Assembly: GCF_021462265.1 (NCBI RefSeq)
Contig: NZ_JAJONF010000028.1
Span: 1-64,000, forward strand
Direction: 5' to 3'
DNA length: 64,000 nucleotides
Source: Streptomyces shenzhenensis
GTDB taxonomy: Bacteria; Actinomycetota; Actinomycetes; Streptomycetales; Streptomycetaceae
This document shows, one piece after another, positions 15,703 to 24,414 of this stretch. The notes beneath the pieces are model-generated. The model ran no database searches. It saw only the letters and a program-made list of their open reading frames with translations, and was not told the origin of the DNA. The translations under genes and the position numbers were made by a program. Numbering within the stretch: the stretch's first letter is position 1; every line of letters starts with the position of its first letter.

Positions 15703-17070
15703 GTGCGCCCCACCGCCGTCAGCGTCCTTGCCCTCTCCCTCGTCACCGCCGCCGCTTCCCTCACCGCGTGCGGCAGCGGGTCCGGGAGCAGCCCCGACAC
15801 CGTGAAGATCTCTTTCAAGCAGTCCACGGACAACTCCATCAAGGTGATGGACACGTATCTCGCCGACATCAAGAAGCAGTTCGAGAAGGAGTACCCGGGG
15901 AAGAAGGTCGAGCTCGTTCCGATCAAGGCCCCGGACTCCGAGTACTACACGAAGCTGCAGCAGATGCTCCGGTCGCCCCGGACCGCTCCCGACCTGGTCT
16001 ACGAGGACACCTTCCTCATCAACTCGGACATCACCAGCGGGTATCTCAAGCCCCTCGACTCGTACCTCGCCAAGTGGCAGGACTGGGGGCAGTTCGTCGA
16101 CACCGCCAAGGCGGCTGCCCAGGGTGAGGACGGGAAGACGTACGGCGTCCCGGACGGGACCGACACCCGTGGGCTCTGGTTCGACAAGCGGGTGTTCAAG
16201 AAGGCCGGGCTGCCCACCGACTGGCAGCCGAAGACCTGGGACGACGTGCTCGCCGCCGCCCGGACCATCAAGGAGAAGGTCCCCGGCGTCACGCCGCTGA
16301 ACGTCTACACGGGCAAGCCCGTCGGCGAGGGTGCCACCATGCAGGGCTTCGAGATGCTGCTGTACGGCACCAACGACGGGACCACCGACCCCCTGTACGA
16401 CAGGACCGGCAGGAAGTGGATCGCCGGGAGCCAGGGGTTCAAGGACGCGCTGTCCTTCGTCGAGACCGTGTACAAGGACAAGCTGGGGCCGGACGTCTCC
16501 GACGCCCTCGACCCGAACTTCGGCACCGCCGTCCGCGGTGAACTCCTCCCCCAGGGCAAGCTCGGCATCGACCTCGACGGGTCCTGGCTGCCGCAGGACT
16601 GGCTGAAGGGCAGCGGGCACGAGTGGCCGGACTGGTCCAAGGACCTCGGCCTCGCCTACATGCCCACCCAGCACGGCCAGGCCCCCGGCAAGGTCAGCAT
16701 GTCCGGTGGCTGGACCTGGGCCATCCCCAGCAAGGCGGCCAACCCCGACCTCGCCTTCGACTTCGTGAAGACCATGCAGACCAAGGCGAACGCCCAGAAG
16801 TGGTACATCGCCAACTCCGGGATCGCGGTGCGCAAGGACGTCGCGAGCGATCCGTCGTACACATCCGCCCAGCCCGGTATCAAGTTCTTCACGGACCTGG
16901 TCGCCAGTACCCACTACCGGCCCGCCTACCCGGCCTACCCGAAGGTCTCCACCGCCATCCAGGAGGCCATGGAGAGCGTGACCACCGGTGACGCGTCGGT
17001 CGACAAAGCGGCGAGTACCTACGATTCGACGCTCAAGGACGTCACCGACAACCAAGTGGTCACCCAGTGA
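15703..17070 (+). CDS. Carbohydrate ABC transporter solute-binding lipoprotein
   Basis: A 455-residue extracellular binding protein of the family 1 (MalE/UgpB-like) group. An N-terminal lipoprotein signal is clear: VRPTAVSVLALSLVTAAASL then a TAC lipobox with the cysteine as lipid anchor. The mature part has the expected KISFKQSTDNSIKVMDTYLADIKKQFEKEYPG start and a GGWTWAIPSKAANPDLAFDFVKTM segment. GTG at 15703 is chosen because GAGGAGG lies eight bases upstream; GTG codons at 15679 and 15697 are too far or too close. It is the first gene of a three-gene importer without its own ATPase, as usual for Streptomyces sugar systems that share MsiK. Substrate unknown. Confidence 0.9.
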   Translation: MRPTAVSVLALSLVTAAASLTACGSGSGSSPDTVKISFKQSTDNSIKVMDTYLADIKKQFEKEYPGKKVELVPIKAPDSEYYTKLQQMLRSPRTAPDLVYEDTFLINSDITSGYLKPLDSYLAKWQDWGQFVDTAKAAAQGEDGKTYGVPDGTDTRGLWFDKRVFKKAGLPTDWQPKTWDDVLAAARTIKEKVPGVTPLNVYTGKPVGEGATMQGFEMLLYGTNDGTTDPLYDRTGRKWIAGSQGFKDALSFVETVYKDKLGPDVSDALDPNFGTAVRGELLPQGKLGIDLDGSWLPQDWLKGSGHEWPDWSKDLGLAYMPTQHGQAPGKVSMSGGWTWAIPSKAANPDLAFDFVKTMQTKANAQKWYIANSGIAVRKDVASDPSYTSAQPGIKFFTDLVASTHYRPAYPAYPKVSTAIQEAMESVTTGDASVDKAASTYDSTLKDVTDNQVVTQ

Positions 17071-17975
17071 GTCACTCAGTGCGTCAGCCAAGGGGGCGTT
17101 CGGTCGCTCGCCCGGTGACCGGCCGGCGACTGTTCCGCGCCCTCCCCCTCACCCCCGCCCTGGCCCTGCTCCTCCTCTTCCTCGGCGGGCCCATCGCCTA
17201 CTGCGCCTGGATCGCCTTCACCGACCTCCAGCTCACCGGCCAGGCGCACTCCTCCTTCGTCGGCTTCGCCAACTTCCGCAGGGCGTTCGACGACGACGCC
17301 TTCCTGAACGCCGTCTGGCTGACCCTCGTCTTCACCGTGCTCTCCGCGCTCGTCGGGCAGAACACGCTGGGGCTGGCGCTCGCCACCCTGATGCGGCGGG
17401 CGTCGAAGCCGGTACGGACGCTCACCGGTGGGATCGTGATCACGGCGTGGGTGCTGCCGGAGGTCGTCGCCGGGTTTCTGCTGTACGCCTTCTTCCGGCG
17501 GGAAGGCACGCTCAACGCCCTCCTCGACTTCCTCGGTCTCCCGTCCCAGAACTGGCTGTTCACCCTCCCCATCCTGGCCGTGTCGTTCGCCAACGTGTGG
17601 CGCGGCACCGCCTTCTCGATGCTCGTCTACTCCGCCGCCCTCGACGAGATACCGACCGAGATCGAGGAGTCGGCGGAGGTCGACGGGGCCGGCGGCTGGC
17701 GCCGGATGTGGCACATCACGCTGCCGATGATCAGGCGGTCCATCGGGACGAACCTGATGCTCAACACCCTCCAGACGCTCTCCGTCTTCGGGTTGATCTG
17801 GGTGATGACCCGCGGCGGGCCCAGCGACCGGAGCCAGACCCTGCCCCTCTTCATGTACGAACAGGCCTTCCAGAACAGCATGATCGGGTACGGCACCGCC
17901 GTCGCCCTGCTGCTGCTCCTGGTCGGCTCGCTCTTCTCGGTCGTCTACATGCGGCTGCTGCGCACGGAGGTGTGA
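17067..17975 (+). CDS. Sugar ABC transporter permease (MalF-like)
   Basis: A 302-residue inner-membrane permease with six predicted helices. The EAA loop that contacts the ATPase reads EIEESAEVDGAGGWRRMWHITLPMI. The GTG start overlaps the binding-protein stop by 4 bp. Together with the next gene it forms the heterodimeric channel. ATPase subunit is not encoded nearby. Confidence 0.92.
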   Translation: MSHSVRQPRGRSVARPVTGRRLFRALPLTPALALLLLFLGGPIAYCAWIAFTDLQLTGQAHSSFVGFANFRRAFDDDAFLNAVWLTLVFTVLSALVGQNTLGLALATLMRRASKPVRTLTGGIVITAWVLPEVVAGFLLYAFFRREGTLNALLDFLGLPSQNWLFTLPILAVSFANVWRGTAFSMLVYSAALDEIPTEIEESAEVDGAGGWRRMWHITLPMIRRSIGTNLMLNTLQTLSVFGLIWVMTRGGPSDRSQTLPLFMYEQAFQNSMIGYGTAVALLLLLVGSLFSVVYMRLLRTEV

Positions 17976-17983
17976 GCCGACAG

Positions 17984-18814
17984 ATGCCCCGCAACCGGCG
18001 CCGCTCGCGCCGCCTCGCCGCCGACCTCGGCCTCCTCGTCCTGGCCGCCGCCTTCGTGCTCCCGCTCGCCTGGGTGCTGCTCTCCGCCATCGACCCGCAC
18101 GCCGGTCTGAGGGTGCGGATCCCGGACGGGTTCACCTTCGCCAACTTCGACGCGATCCTCACCCCCGACATCACCTACACCCCGCTCCTCAACAGCCTCG
18201 TCCTGTGCGGCGGCGCCACCGCGCTCACCGTCGGCTGCGCCGCTCTCGCCGCCTACCCGCTCTCCCGCTACCGCTCCCGGCTCAACCGGCCGTTCCTGCT
18301 CTCCATCCTCTTCGCGACGAGCCTGCCCATCACCGCGATCATGGTGCCGGTGTACGCCCTGTTCGTACGGATCAACCTCATCGACACCATGCAGGGCACG
18401 ATCCTGTTCTTCGCCGCCTCCCAACTACCCTTCGCCATCTGGCTGATGAAGAACTTCATGGACGGCGTACCGAAGGAGCTGGAGGAGGCCGCGTGGACGG
18501 ACGGCGCCAACTCCGCCCAGTCGCTGGTGCGGATCGTGCTGCCGTTGATGGGGCCCGGCCTCGCGGTCGTCACCGTCTTCGCCTTCGTGATGATGTGGGG
18601 CAACTTCTTCGTCCCGTTCATGCTGCTGCTCTCGCCGGACCAGATGCCCGCCTCCGTCAGCATCAACGACTTCTTCGGCAACCGCGGCGCCGTCGCCTAC
18701 GGCCAGCTCGCCGCCTTCTCCGTCATCTACTCGACGCCGGTGATCCTGCTGTACGTCCTGGTCGCGCGCCGGCTGGGAGGCGGGTTCGCGCTGGGGGGCG
18801 CTGTCAAGGGATGA
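17984..18814 (+). CDS. Sugar ABC transporter permease (MalG-like)
   Basis: A 276-residue permease with six helices and the EAA loop ELEEAAWTDGANSAQSLVRIVLPLM. ATG at 17984 is preceded by GGAGG about 12 bases upstream, and the following basic stretch and first helix (LGLLVLAAAFVLPLAWVLL) align with the family start. A longer open frame upstream belongs to no gene. It ends the importer operon. Confidence 0.92.
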   Translation: MPRNRRRSRRLAADLGLLVLAAAFVLPLAWVLLSAIDPHAGLRVRIPDGFTFANFDAILTPDITYTPLLNSLVLCGGATALTVGCAALAAYPLSRYRSRLNRPFLLSILFATSLPITAIMVPVYALFVRINLIDTMQGTILFFAASQLPFAIWLMKNFMDGVPKELEEAAWTDGANSAQSLVRIVLPLMGPGLAVVTVFAFVMMWGNFFVPFMLLLSPDQMPASVSINDFFGNRGAVAYGQLAAFSVIYSTPVILLYVLVARRLGGGFALGGAVKG

Positions 18815-18914
18815 ACAGCTCGGCCGTCCGGCCGAAACCGTACGTTCGTACCATCCGTGTTCCTGGCCGGACGGACCGTAGTCAGTGCCCTCGGGCACCC
18901 CTACGGTGTCGGCT

Positions 18915-19625
18915 GTGCGCCGACCCCCAGCTCTGCCGAACCAGCCAGGTCCCCCGTTCAACGCCCCCGCGGCCCGCAGACTCCGTGCCGCTCTCGGCAT
19001 GGGGCCCGAGCACGTGGCCCACGACCTGCGGGCCTCGTACGGGCTGCCGTACGTCACGCCGGATCTCGTGCGCGCCTGGGAGCAGGGGGCCATGGCCCCC
19101 ACCAGTCCCGAACTCGCCGCTCTCGCGGGTGTGTTGTGGTGCACCCCGGGCGACCTGATCGGCCGCCCGCGCACCCTGCGCGAACACCGGATCGCCCGGG
19201 GGCTGGCTCCGGAGGACGTGGCGCTGGCCGTCGGCCTCGACTTTCTCGTCTACCTGGGCATGGAGGAGGACGGCGAGTGGCACGGCACGGAACGGCAGTC
19301 CGCCGTCCTGGCCGACGTACTGCGGCTGTCCCTGCCGGACTTCATCACCGTGACGGGAAAGGAGGAGAAGCTCGCCGAGCTGCTGCGAAGCGCGGTCACC
19401 ACCCGCTGGCAGGCCTACGTCCGGCACATGAGCAAGCTCGTCCCGCTGGACAAGCGCCTGATCGAGGACACGCTGCGCGACCTGCACGAGGAGTACCAGA
19501 GGCAGATGACGGCAACGCTGTCATGGGGCGGCTCCGCGGCCGCAGGGCACGCGCAGCGGACGGGCGAGGACTTCCTGGCCCGCATAGTGACGCGCTTCTG
19601 GAACGAAGTGGAGGGGACTGCCTGA
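18915..19625 (+). CDS. Helix-turn-helix protein of unknown target
   Basis: About 236 residues from the GTG chosen. Two HTH-like segments are visible: RRLRAALGMGPEHVAHDLRASYGLPYVTPDLVRAWEQG and REHRIARGLAPEDVALAVGLDFLVYLGME, so the protein may hold tandem XRE-like domains. The C-terminal half is helical (LLRSAVTTRWQAYVRHMSKLVPLDKRLIEDTL). GTG at 18915 may be leaderless: TACGGT at 18902-18907 sits eight bases upstream, with TAGTCA 17 bp before it, and the inverted repeat GTGCC-CTCG-GGCAC (18885-18898) between the boxes. GTG at 18885 is an alternative. It follows the sugar importer, which it might regulate. Confidence 0.7.
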   Translation: MRRPPALPNQPGPPFNAPAARRLRAALGMGPEHVAHDLRASYGLPYVTPDLVRAWEQGAMAPTSPELAALAGVLWCTPGDLIGRPRTLREHRIARGLAPEDVALAVGLDFLVYLGMEEDGEWHGTERQSAVLADVLRLSLPDFITVTGKEEKLAELLRSAVTTRWQAYVRHMSKLVPLDKRLIEDTLRDLHEEYQRQMTATLSWGGSAAAGHAQRTGEDFLARIVTRFWNEVEGTA

Positions 19626-19639
19626 ACACGCCCCGCTGG

Positions 19640-19720
19640 ACGCCCCTCGGGGGCGCGGGGCGGTGTTCGGCAGCGGCTCCGCCGCGTGGGCGCGACCAGC
19701 CCCCACGCACCGCGGTCCGC
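19640..19720. repeat. Dispersed Streptomyces intergenic repeat, copy 2
   Basis: Holds CGCCCCTCGGGGGCG, which folds into a hairpin, and GCGCGACCAGCCCCCAC (19690-19706), identical to 8008-8024. It fills the gap between the convergent HTH and pfkA genes and probably acts as a terminator for both. Confidence 0.5.
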
Positions 19721-19735
19721 AGCGCATCCCCCGCC

Positions 19736-20761
19736 CTAGAAGACGGACTCGGCCTCGTCCATCCGGTCCTTCGGCACCGTCTTCAACTCGGTCACCGCCT
19801 CCGCCAGCGGCACCATCACGATGTCGGTACCCCGCAGCGCCGTCATCCGCCCGAACTCCCCCTGGTGCGCGGCCTCCACCGCATGCCACCCGAACCGCGT
19901 CGCGAGGACGCGGTCGTAGGCCGTCGGCGTGCCGCCCCGCTGGACGTGCCCGAGGATGACCGGCTTGGCCTCCTTGCCGAGCCGCCGTTCCAGCTCGTAC
20001 GCCAGTGCCGTGCCGATGCCCTGGAAGCGCTCGTGGCCGTACTGGTCGATCTCGCCCTTGCCGTAGTCCATCGTGCCCTCGGCGGGATGGGCGCCCTCTG
20101 CCACGCACACCACGGCGAACTTCTTGCCGCGGGCGAAGCGCTCCTCGACCATCCTGACCAGGTCGGCCGGGTCGAAGGGCCGCTCGGGGAGGCAGATGCC
20201 GTGGGCGCCGGCGGCCATCCCGGACTCCAGGGCGATCCAGCCGGCGTGCCGGCCCATGACCTCGACCACCATCACCCGCTGGTGGGACTCGGCGGTGGTC
20301 TTCAGGCGGTCCATCGCCTCCGTCGCGACGCCGACCGCCGTGTCGAAACCGAAGGTGCGGTCCGTGGACGAGATGTCGTTGTCGATGGTCTTCGGGACGC
20401 CGACGACCGGCAGGCCCGCGTCGGACAGCATGCGGGCCGCGGTCAGCGTGCCCTCGCCGCCGATGGGGATCAGCGCGTCGATGCCGAACTCCTCGGCCAT
20501 GTCGGTGGCCCGCTCGCACGCCTCCCGCAGCCGGTCCCGCTCCAGCCGTGACGAGCCGAGGATCGTGCCGCCGCGGGCCAGGATGCCGCCCACGGCATCC
20601 AGGTCGAGGGGGCGGTAGTGGCCGTCGAGCAGACCCCGGAAGCCGTCCTCGAAACCGATGACCTCGTCGTCGTACTGTGCGACAGCGCGGTGTACCACCG
20701 ATCGGATGACGGCGTTCAGGCCGGGGCAGTCGCCGCCTGCGGTGAGAACTCCGATGCGCAT
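19736..20761 (-). CDS. pfkA: 6-phosphofructokinase (ATP-dependent type)
   Basis: A 341-residue PfkA. Motifs: TAGGDCPGLNAVIR at the N-terminus (P-loop-like), IGGEGTL near 103 where a glycine is kept (an aspartate would indicate pyrophosphate dependence), PKTIDND with the catalytic aspartate, and EVMGRHAGWIALESG. It phosphorylates fructose 6-phosphate. In S. coelicolor the gene in this position is pfkA2, whose deletion raises pentose-phosphate flux. It is divergent from pta-ackA, with GGAG upstream of ATG. Confidence 0.95.
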   Translation of the reverse strand: MRIGVLTAGGDCPGLNAVIRSVVHRAVAQYDDEVIGFEDGFRGLLDGHYRPLDLDAVGGILARGGTILGSSRLERDRLREACERATDMAEEFGIDALIPIGGEGTLTAARMLSDAGLPVVGVPKTIDNDISSTDRTFGFDTAVGVATEAMDRLKTTAESHQRVMVVEVMGRHAGWIALESGMAAGAHGICLPERPFDPADLVRMVEERFARGKKFAVVCVAEGAHPAEGTMDYGKGEIDQYGHERFQGIGTALAYELERRLGKEAKPVILGHVQRGGTPTAYDRVLATRFGWHAVEAAHQGEFGRMTALRGTDIVMVPLAEAVTELKTVPKDRMDEAESVF

Positions 20762-20881
20762 GGTGGTGTGTCTCCTGCTCGCTGTCGTTGCCGGTGAGCC
20801 GGTCCGATTGTTTCATGCCGTACTGGGCATCGCGGATTCCGTGACATTGGTCTCCCCTGGCAGGGACCACGACTGATGGGC

Positions 20882-20910
20882 GCCCTATCCATGTCCAAAG
20901 GTATTGTCAA
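20882..20910 (-). promoter_or_regulatory. Probable pfkA promoter
   Basis: On the minus strand TTGACA (20905-20910) and TAGGGC (20882-20887) are 17 bp apart, about 120 bp upstream of the pfkA start. The -35 is consensus; the -10 lacks the final T. Confidence 0.45.
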
Positions 20911-20938
20911 GGGGGTTCCGCTCACCCCGGTGGGCGAT

Positions 20939-20966
20939 TTTTATGGCATGGCTTTTATGGCATGGC
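20939..20966. repeat. 14-bp tandem repeat in the pta leader
   Basis: TTTTATGGCATGGC occurs twice back to back, ending 22 bp before the pta start codon. Each copy carries an ATGG, so out-of-frame initiation in the leader is possible. Confidence 0.8.
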
Positions 20967-20988
20967 GAGGACGGAACGGAGTGCACAC

Positions 20989-23103
20989 GTGACGCGCAGC
21001 GTGTACGTGACCGGGATCGACCGCGGCGACGGCCGTCAGGTCGTCGAGCTGGGCGTGATGGAGCTGCTGACCCGGCAGGTCGACCGGGTCGGGGTCTTCC
21101 GGCCCCTCGTCCACGACGATCCGGACCGTCTGTTCGAGCTGCTGCGGGCACGGTACCGCCTCTCCCAGGACCCGGCGACCGTCTACGGCATGGACTACCA
21201 CGAGGCCTCCGCGCTCCAGGCCGAGCGCGGCGCCGACGAGCTGGTGTCCACCCTCGTCGACCGCTTCCACCTGGTCGCCCGCGACTACGACGTGGTCCTC
21301 GTCCTCGGCACCGACTTCGCCGACACCCAGTTCGCGGACGAGCTGTCCCTGAACGCCCGGCTCGCCAACGAGTTCGGCGCCTCCGTGATCCCGGTGGTCG
21401 GCGGCCGGGACCAGAACGCGGAGTCGGTGCTCGCGGAGACGTGGAACGCCTTCCGGGCGTACGACGGCCTCGGCTGCGACGTGCTGGCGATGGTCGCCAA
21501 CCGGGTCGCCCGCGAGGACCGGGACGCGATGGCCGAGCGGCTCGACGGGCGGCTGCCGGTGCCGGTGTACGTGCTGCCGGACGAGCCCGCGCTGTCCGCG
21601 CCGACGGTCGCCCAGATCACCCACGCGCTCGGCGCGAAGGTGCTGCTCGGCGACGACTCGGGGCTCGCCCGGGACGCGCTGGACTTCGTGTTCGGCGGTG
21701 CGATGCTGCCGACGTTCCTGCCCGCCCTGACGCCGGGCTGCCTGGTGGTGACCCCCGGCGACCGGGCCGACCTGGTCATCGGCTCACTGGCCGCGCACAG
21801 CGCCGGCACCCCGCCGATAGCCGGCGTGCTGCTCACCCTGAACGAGTGGCCCAGCGACGAGATCCTCACCCTCGCCGCCCGCCTCGCCCCGGGCACCCCG
21901 GTCATCTCGGTGCCCGGCAACAGCTTCCCGACCGCCGCCCAGCTGTTCTCCCTTGAGGGCAAGCTGAACGCGGCCACCCCGCGCAAGGCGGAGACCGCGC
22001 TCGGCCTGTTCGAGCGGTACGTCGACACCGCCGGCCTCAACAAGCGGATCTCGGCGCCGAGCACCGACCGGGTCACCCCGATGATGTTCGAGCACAAGCT
22101 CCTGGAGCAGGCGCGTGCCGACCGGCGCCGGGTGGTGCTGCCGGAGGGGACCGAGGCGCGGGTGCTGCGCGCGGCGGAGGTGCTGCTGCGCCGGGGGGTA
22201 TGTGACATCACCCTGCTCGGCCCCGTCGACCAGATCCGCAAGAAGGCCGCCGACCTCGGCGTCGACCTCGGCGACGCCCAGCTGATCGACCCGGCCACCT
22301 CCGAGCTGCGCGAGGGCTTCGCCGAGCAGTACGCCCTGCTCCGCGCCCACCGGGGCGTGACGGTGGAGCTGGCGTACGACGTGGTCTCCGACGTCAACTA
22401 CTTCGGCACCCTGATGGTGCAGGAGGGGCTCGCGGACGGCATGGTCTCCGGGTCCGTGCACTCCACGGCGGCGACCATCCGCCCGGCCTTCGAGATCATC
22501 AAGACCACGCCGGGGTCCTCGATCGTCTCGTCCGTCTTCTTCATGTGCCTCGCCGACAAGGTGCTGGTCTACGGCGACTGCGCGGTCAACCCGGATCCGA
22601 ACGCCGAGCAACTCGCCGACATCGCGGTCCAGTCGGCCGTCACCGCCGCCCGGTTCGGGGTGGAGCCGCGGATCGCGATGCTGTCGTACTCCACGGGCAC
22701 GTCGGGTTCGGGAGCGGACGTGGACAAGGTGCGGGAGGCGACCGAGCTGGTCCGCTCCCGGCGGCCCGACCTGAAGATCGAGGGGCCGATCCAGTACGAC
22801 GCGGCCGTCGAGCCGTCCGTGGCCGCCACCAAGCTGCCCGGCTCCGAGGTCGCCGGACAGGCCAGCGTGCTGATCTTCCCGGATCTGAACACCGGCAACA
22901 ACACCTACAAGGCCGTACAGCGGTCGGCCGGCGCGATCGCGGTCGGGCCGGTGCTCCAGGGGCTGCGCAAGCCCGTCAACGACCTGTCCCGGGGCGCCCT
23001 CGTCCAGGACATCGTCAACACCGTCGCCATCACGGCGATCCAGGCCCAGAACCCGGCCGAGTCCCCGGCCGCCTCCCCGAGCGAGAAGGCAACCGCCCAG
23101 TGA
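20989..23103 (+). CDS. pta: Phosphate acetyltransferase (long form)
   Basis: A 704-residue enzyme converting acetyl-CoA and phosphate to acetyl phosphate. It is the long type: a BioD/DRTGG-like regulatory part (about 1-360) starts TRSVYVTGIDRGDGRQ, and a catalytic PTA domain (about 375-695) holds VVLPEGTEARVLRAAEVLLRRGV, TSGSGADVDKVREATEL and LIFPDLNTGNNTYKAVQR. GTG at 20989 is preferred with CGGAG seven bases upstream; a longer in-frame ATG at 20962 lies inside the tandem repeat. The stop overlaps the ackA start by 3 bp. Confidence 0.95.
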   Translation: MTRSVYVTGIDRGDGRQVVELGVMELLTRQVDRVGVFRPLVHDDPDRLFELLRARYRLSQDPATVYGMDYHEASALQAERGADELVSTLVDRFHLVARDYDVVLVLGTDFADTQFADELSLNARLANEFGASVIPVVGGRDQNAESVLAETWNAFRAYDGLGCDVLAMVANRVAREDRDAMAERLDGRLPVPVYVLPDEPALSAPTVAQITHALGAKVLLGDDSGLARDALDFVFGGAMLPTFLPALTPGCLVVTPGDRADLVIGSLAAHSAGTPPIAGVLLTLNEWPSDEILTLAARLAPGTPVISVPGNSFPTAAQLFSLEGKLNAATPRKAETALGLFERYVDTAGLNKRISAPSTDRVTPMMFEHKLLEQARADRRRVVLPEGTEARVLRAAEVLLRRGVCDITLLGPVDQIRKKAADLGVDLGDAQLIDPATSELREGFAEQYALLRAHRGVTVELAYDVVSDVNYFGTLMVQEGLADGMVSGSVHSTAATIRPAFEIIKTTPGSSIVSSVFFMCLADKVLVYGDCAVNPDPNAEQLADIAVQSAVTAARFGVEPRIAMLSYSTGTSGSGADVDKVREATELVRSRRPDLKIEGPIQYDAAVEPSVAATKLPGSEVAGQASVLIFPDLNTGNNTYKAVQRSAGAIAVGPVLQGLRKPVNDLSRGALVQDIVNTVAITAIQAQNPAESPAASPSEKATAQ

Positions 23104-24341
23104 GCCACAGTGCGACCCGTGTCCTCGTCCTCAACTCCGGCTCCTCGTCGCTGAAGTACCAGCTGCTGGACATGCGGGACAGCAGCCGGCTGGCGGTCGG
23201 ACTCGTCGAACGGATCGGCGAGCAGACCTCCCGGCTCACGCACACCTGCCTCGGCAGCGGTGACACCCGCGAGCAGAACGGGCCGATCGCCGACCACGAG
23301 GCCGCCCTGAAGGCCGTGGCGGAGGAGCTGACGAAGGACGGGCTGGGGCTGGACTCGCCGGAGCTGGCCGCGATCGGGCACCGGGTGGTGCACGGCGGGA
23401 TGTTCTTCACCGAGCCGACGGTGATCGACGACGCGGTGCTCACCGAGATCGAGCGGCTGATCCCGGTCGCCCCGCTGCACAACCCGGCCAACCTGACCGG
23501 CATCCGCACGGCACAGGCGCTGCGCCCGGACCTGCCGCAGGTCGCCGTCTTCGACACGGCGTTCCACACGACGATGCCGGAGTCGGCGGCGCGTTACGCG
23601 ATCAACCCGAAGATCGCCGACCGGTACCGGATCCGCCGCTACGGCTTCCACGGCACCTCGCACGCGTACGTGTCCCGGGCGACCGCGCGGCTGCTGGGAA
23701 GGGCACCCGAAGACGTGAACGTCATCGTGCTGCATCTCGGCAACGGCGCGTCCGCGTCGGCCGTCGAGGGCGGCCGGTGTGTGGACACCTCGATGGGGCT
23801 GACGCCTTTGGAGGGACTGGTGATGGGAACCCGTTCCGGCGATCTGGACCCGGCCGTCATTTTCCATTTGGCGCGAGTTGGCGGATTGTCCATGGACGAG
23901 ATCGACACTCTTCTCAACAAGAGGAGTGGTCTGTTCGGTCTGTGCGGTGACAACGACATGCGGGAGATCCGGAGCCGGATCGACGAGGGCGACGAAGAGG
24001 CACGGCTCGCCTTCGACATCTACATCCACCGTCTGAAGAAGTACATCGGCGCGTACTGCGCCGTGCTCGGCCGGGTCGACGCGGTGGCCTTCACGGCGGG
24101 GGTCGGCGAGAACGCGGCCTCGGTGCGCGAGGCGGCCGTGGCGGGCCTGGAGGGGCTGGGCCTCGCCGTCGACCCGGAGCTGAACGCCGTACGGACGGAC
24201 CGGGCGCGGCTGATATCGCCCGCCGCCGCGCGCGTCGCCGTCGCGGTGGTGCCGACGGACGAGGAACTGGAGATCGCGACCCAGACCTACGCGCTCGTCG
24301 GCACGGGATCCGGATCGGCACCGGTCGGAAATAACAGCTGA
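23100..24341 (+). CDS. ackA: Acetate kinase
   Basis: A 413-residue ASKHA-fold kinase converting acetyl phosphate and ADP to acetate and ATP. Family signatures are LVLNSGSSSLKYQLL at the N-terminus, GHRVVHGG, FDTAFHTTMP, RRYGFHGTSH and VIVLHLGNGAS. The GTG start shares bases with the pta stop, so translation is coupled and both form one operon for overflow acetate and acetyl phosphate balance. It is slightly longer at the C-terminus than E. coli AckA. Confidence 0.96.
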   Translation: MSHSATRVLVLNSGSSSLKYQLLDMRDSSRLAVGLVERIGEQTSRLTHTCLGSGDTREQNGPIADHEAALKAVAEELTKDGLGLDSPELAAIGHRVVHGGMFFTEPTVIDDAVLTEIERLIPVAPLHNPANLTGIRTAQALRPDLPQVAVFDTAFHTTMPESAARYAINPKIADRYRIRRYGFHGTSHAYVSRATARLLGRAPEDVNVIVLHLGNGASASAVEGGRCVDTSMGLTPLEGLVMGTRSGDLDPAVIFHLARVGGLSMDEIDTLLNKRSGLFGLCGDNDMREIRSRIDEGDEEARLAFDIYIHRLKKYIGAYCAVLGRVDAVAFTAGVGENAASVREAAVAGLEGLGLAVDPELNAVRTDRARLISPAAARVAVAVVPTDEELEIATQTYALVGTGSGSAPVGNNS

Positions 24342-24373
24342 GCACATTAGCGCCCATTTGTATCTTCCACCAG

Positions 24374-24387
24374 ACGGAATATTCCGT
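24374..24387. promoter_or_regulatory. 14-bp perfect palindrome upstream of pyk
   Basis: ACGGAATATTCCGT lies 28 bp before the pyk start. A TAGGAT -10-like box at 24403-24408 follows, so the palindrome would cover the -35 region. Possible operator; the regulator is unknown. Confidence 0.4.
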
Positions 24388-24414
24388 AGCGAAACAAACC
24401 GATAGGATCGCCCC

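Noticed and set aside
23100..24341. Longer upstream start for ackA extending 555 bp into pta
   Set aside because: The extension lacks acetate-kinase similarity; the conserved LVLNSGSSSLK starts right after the chosen GTG.
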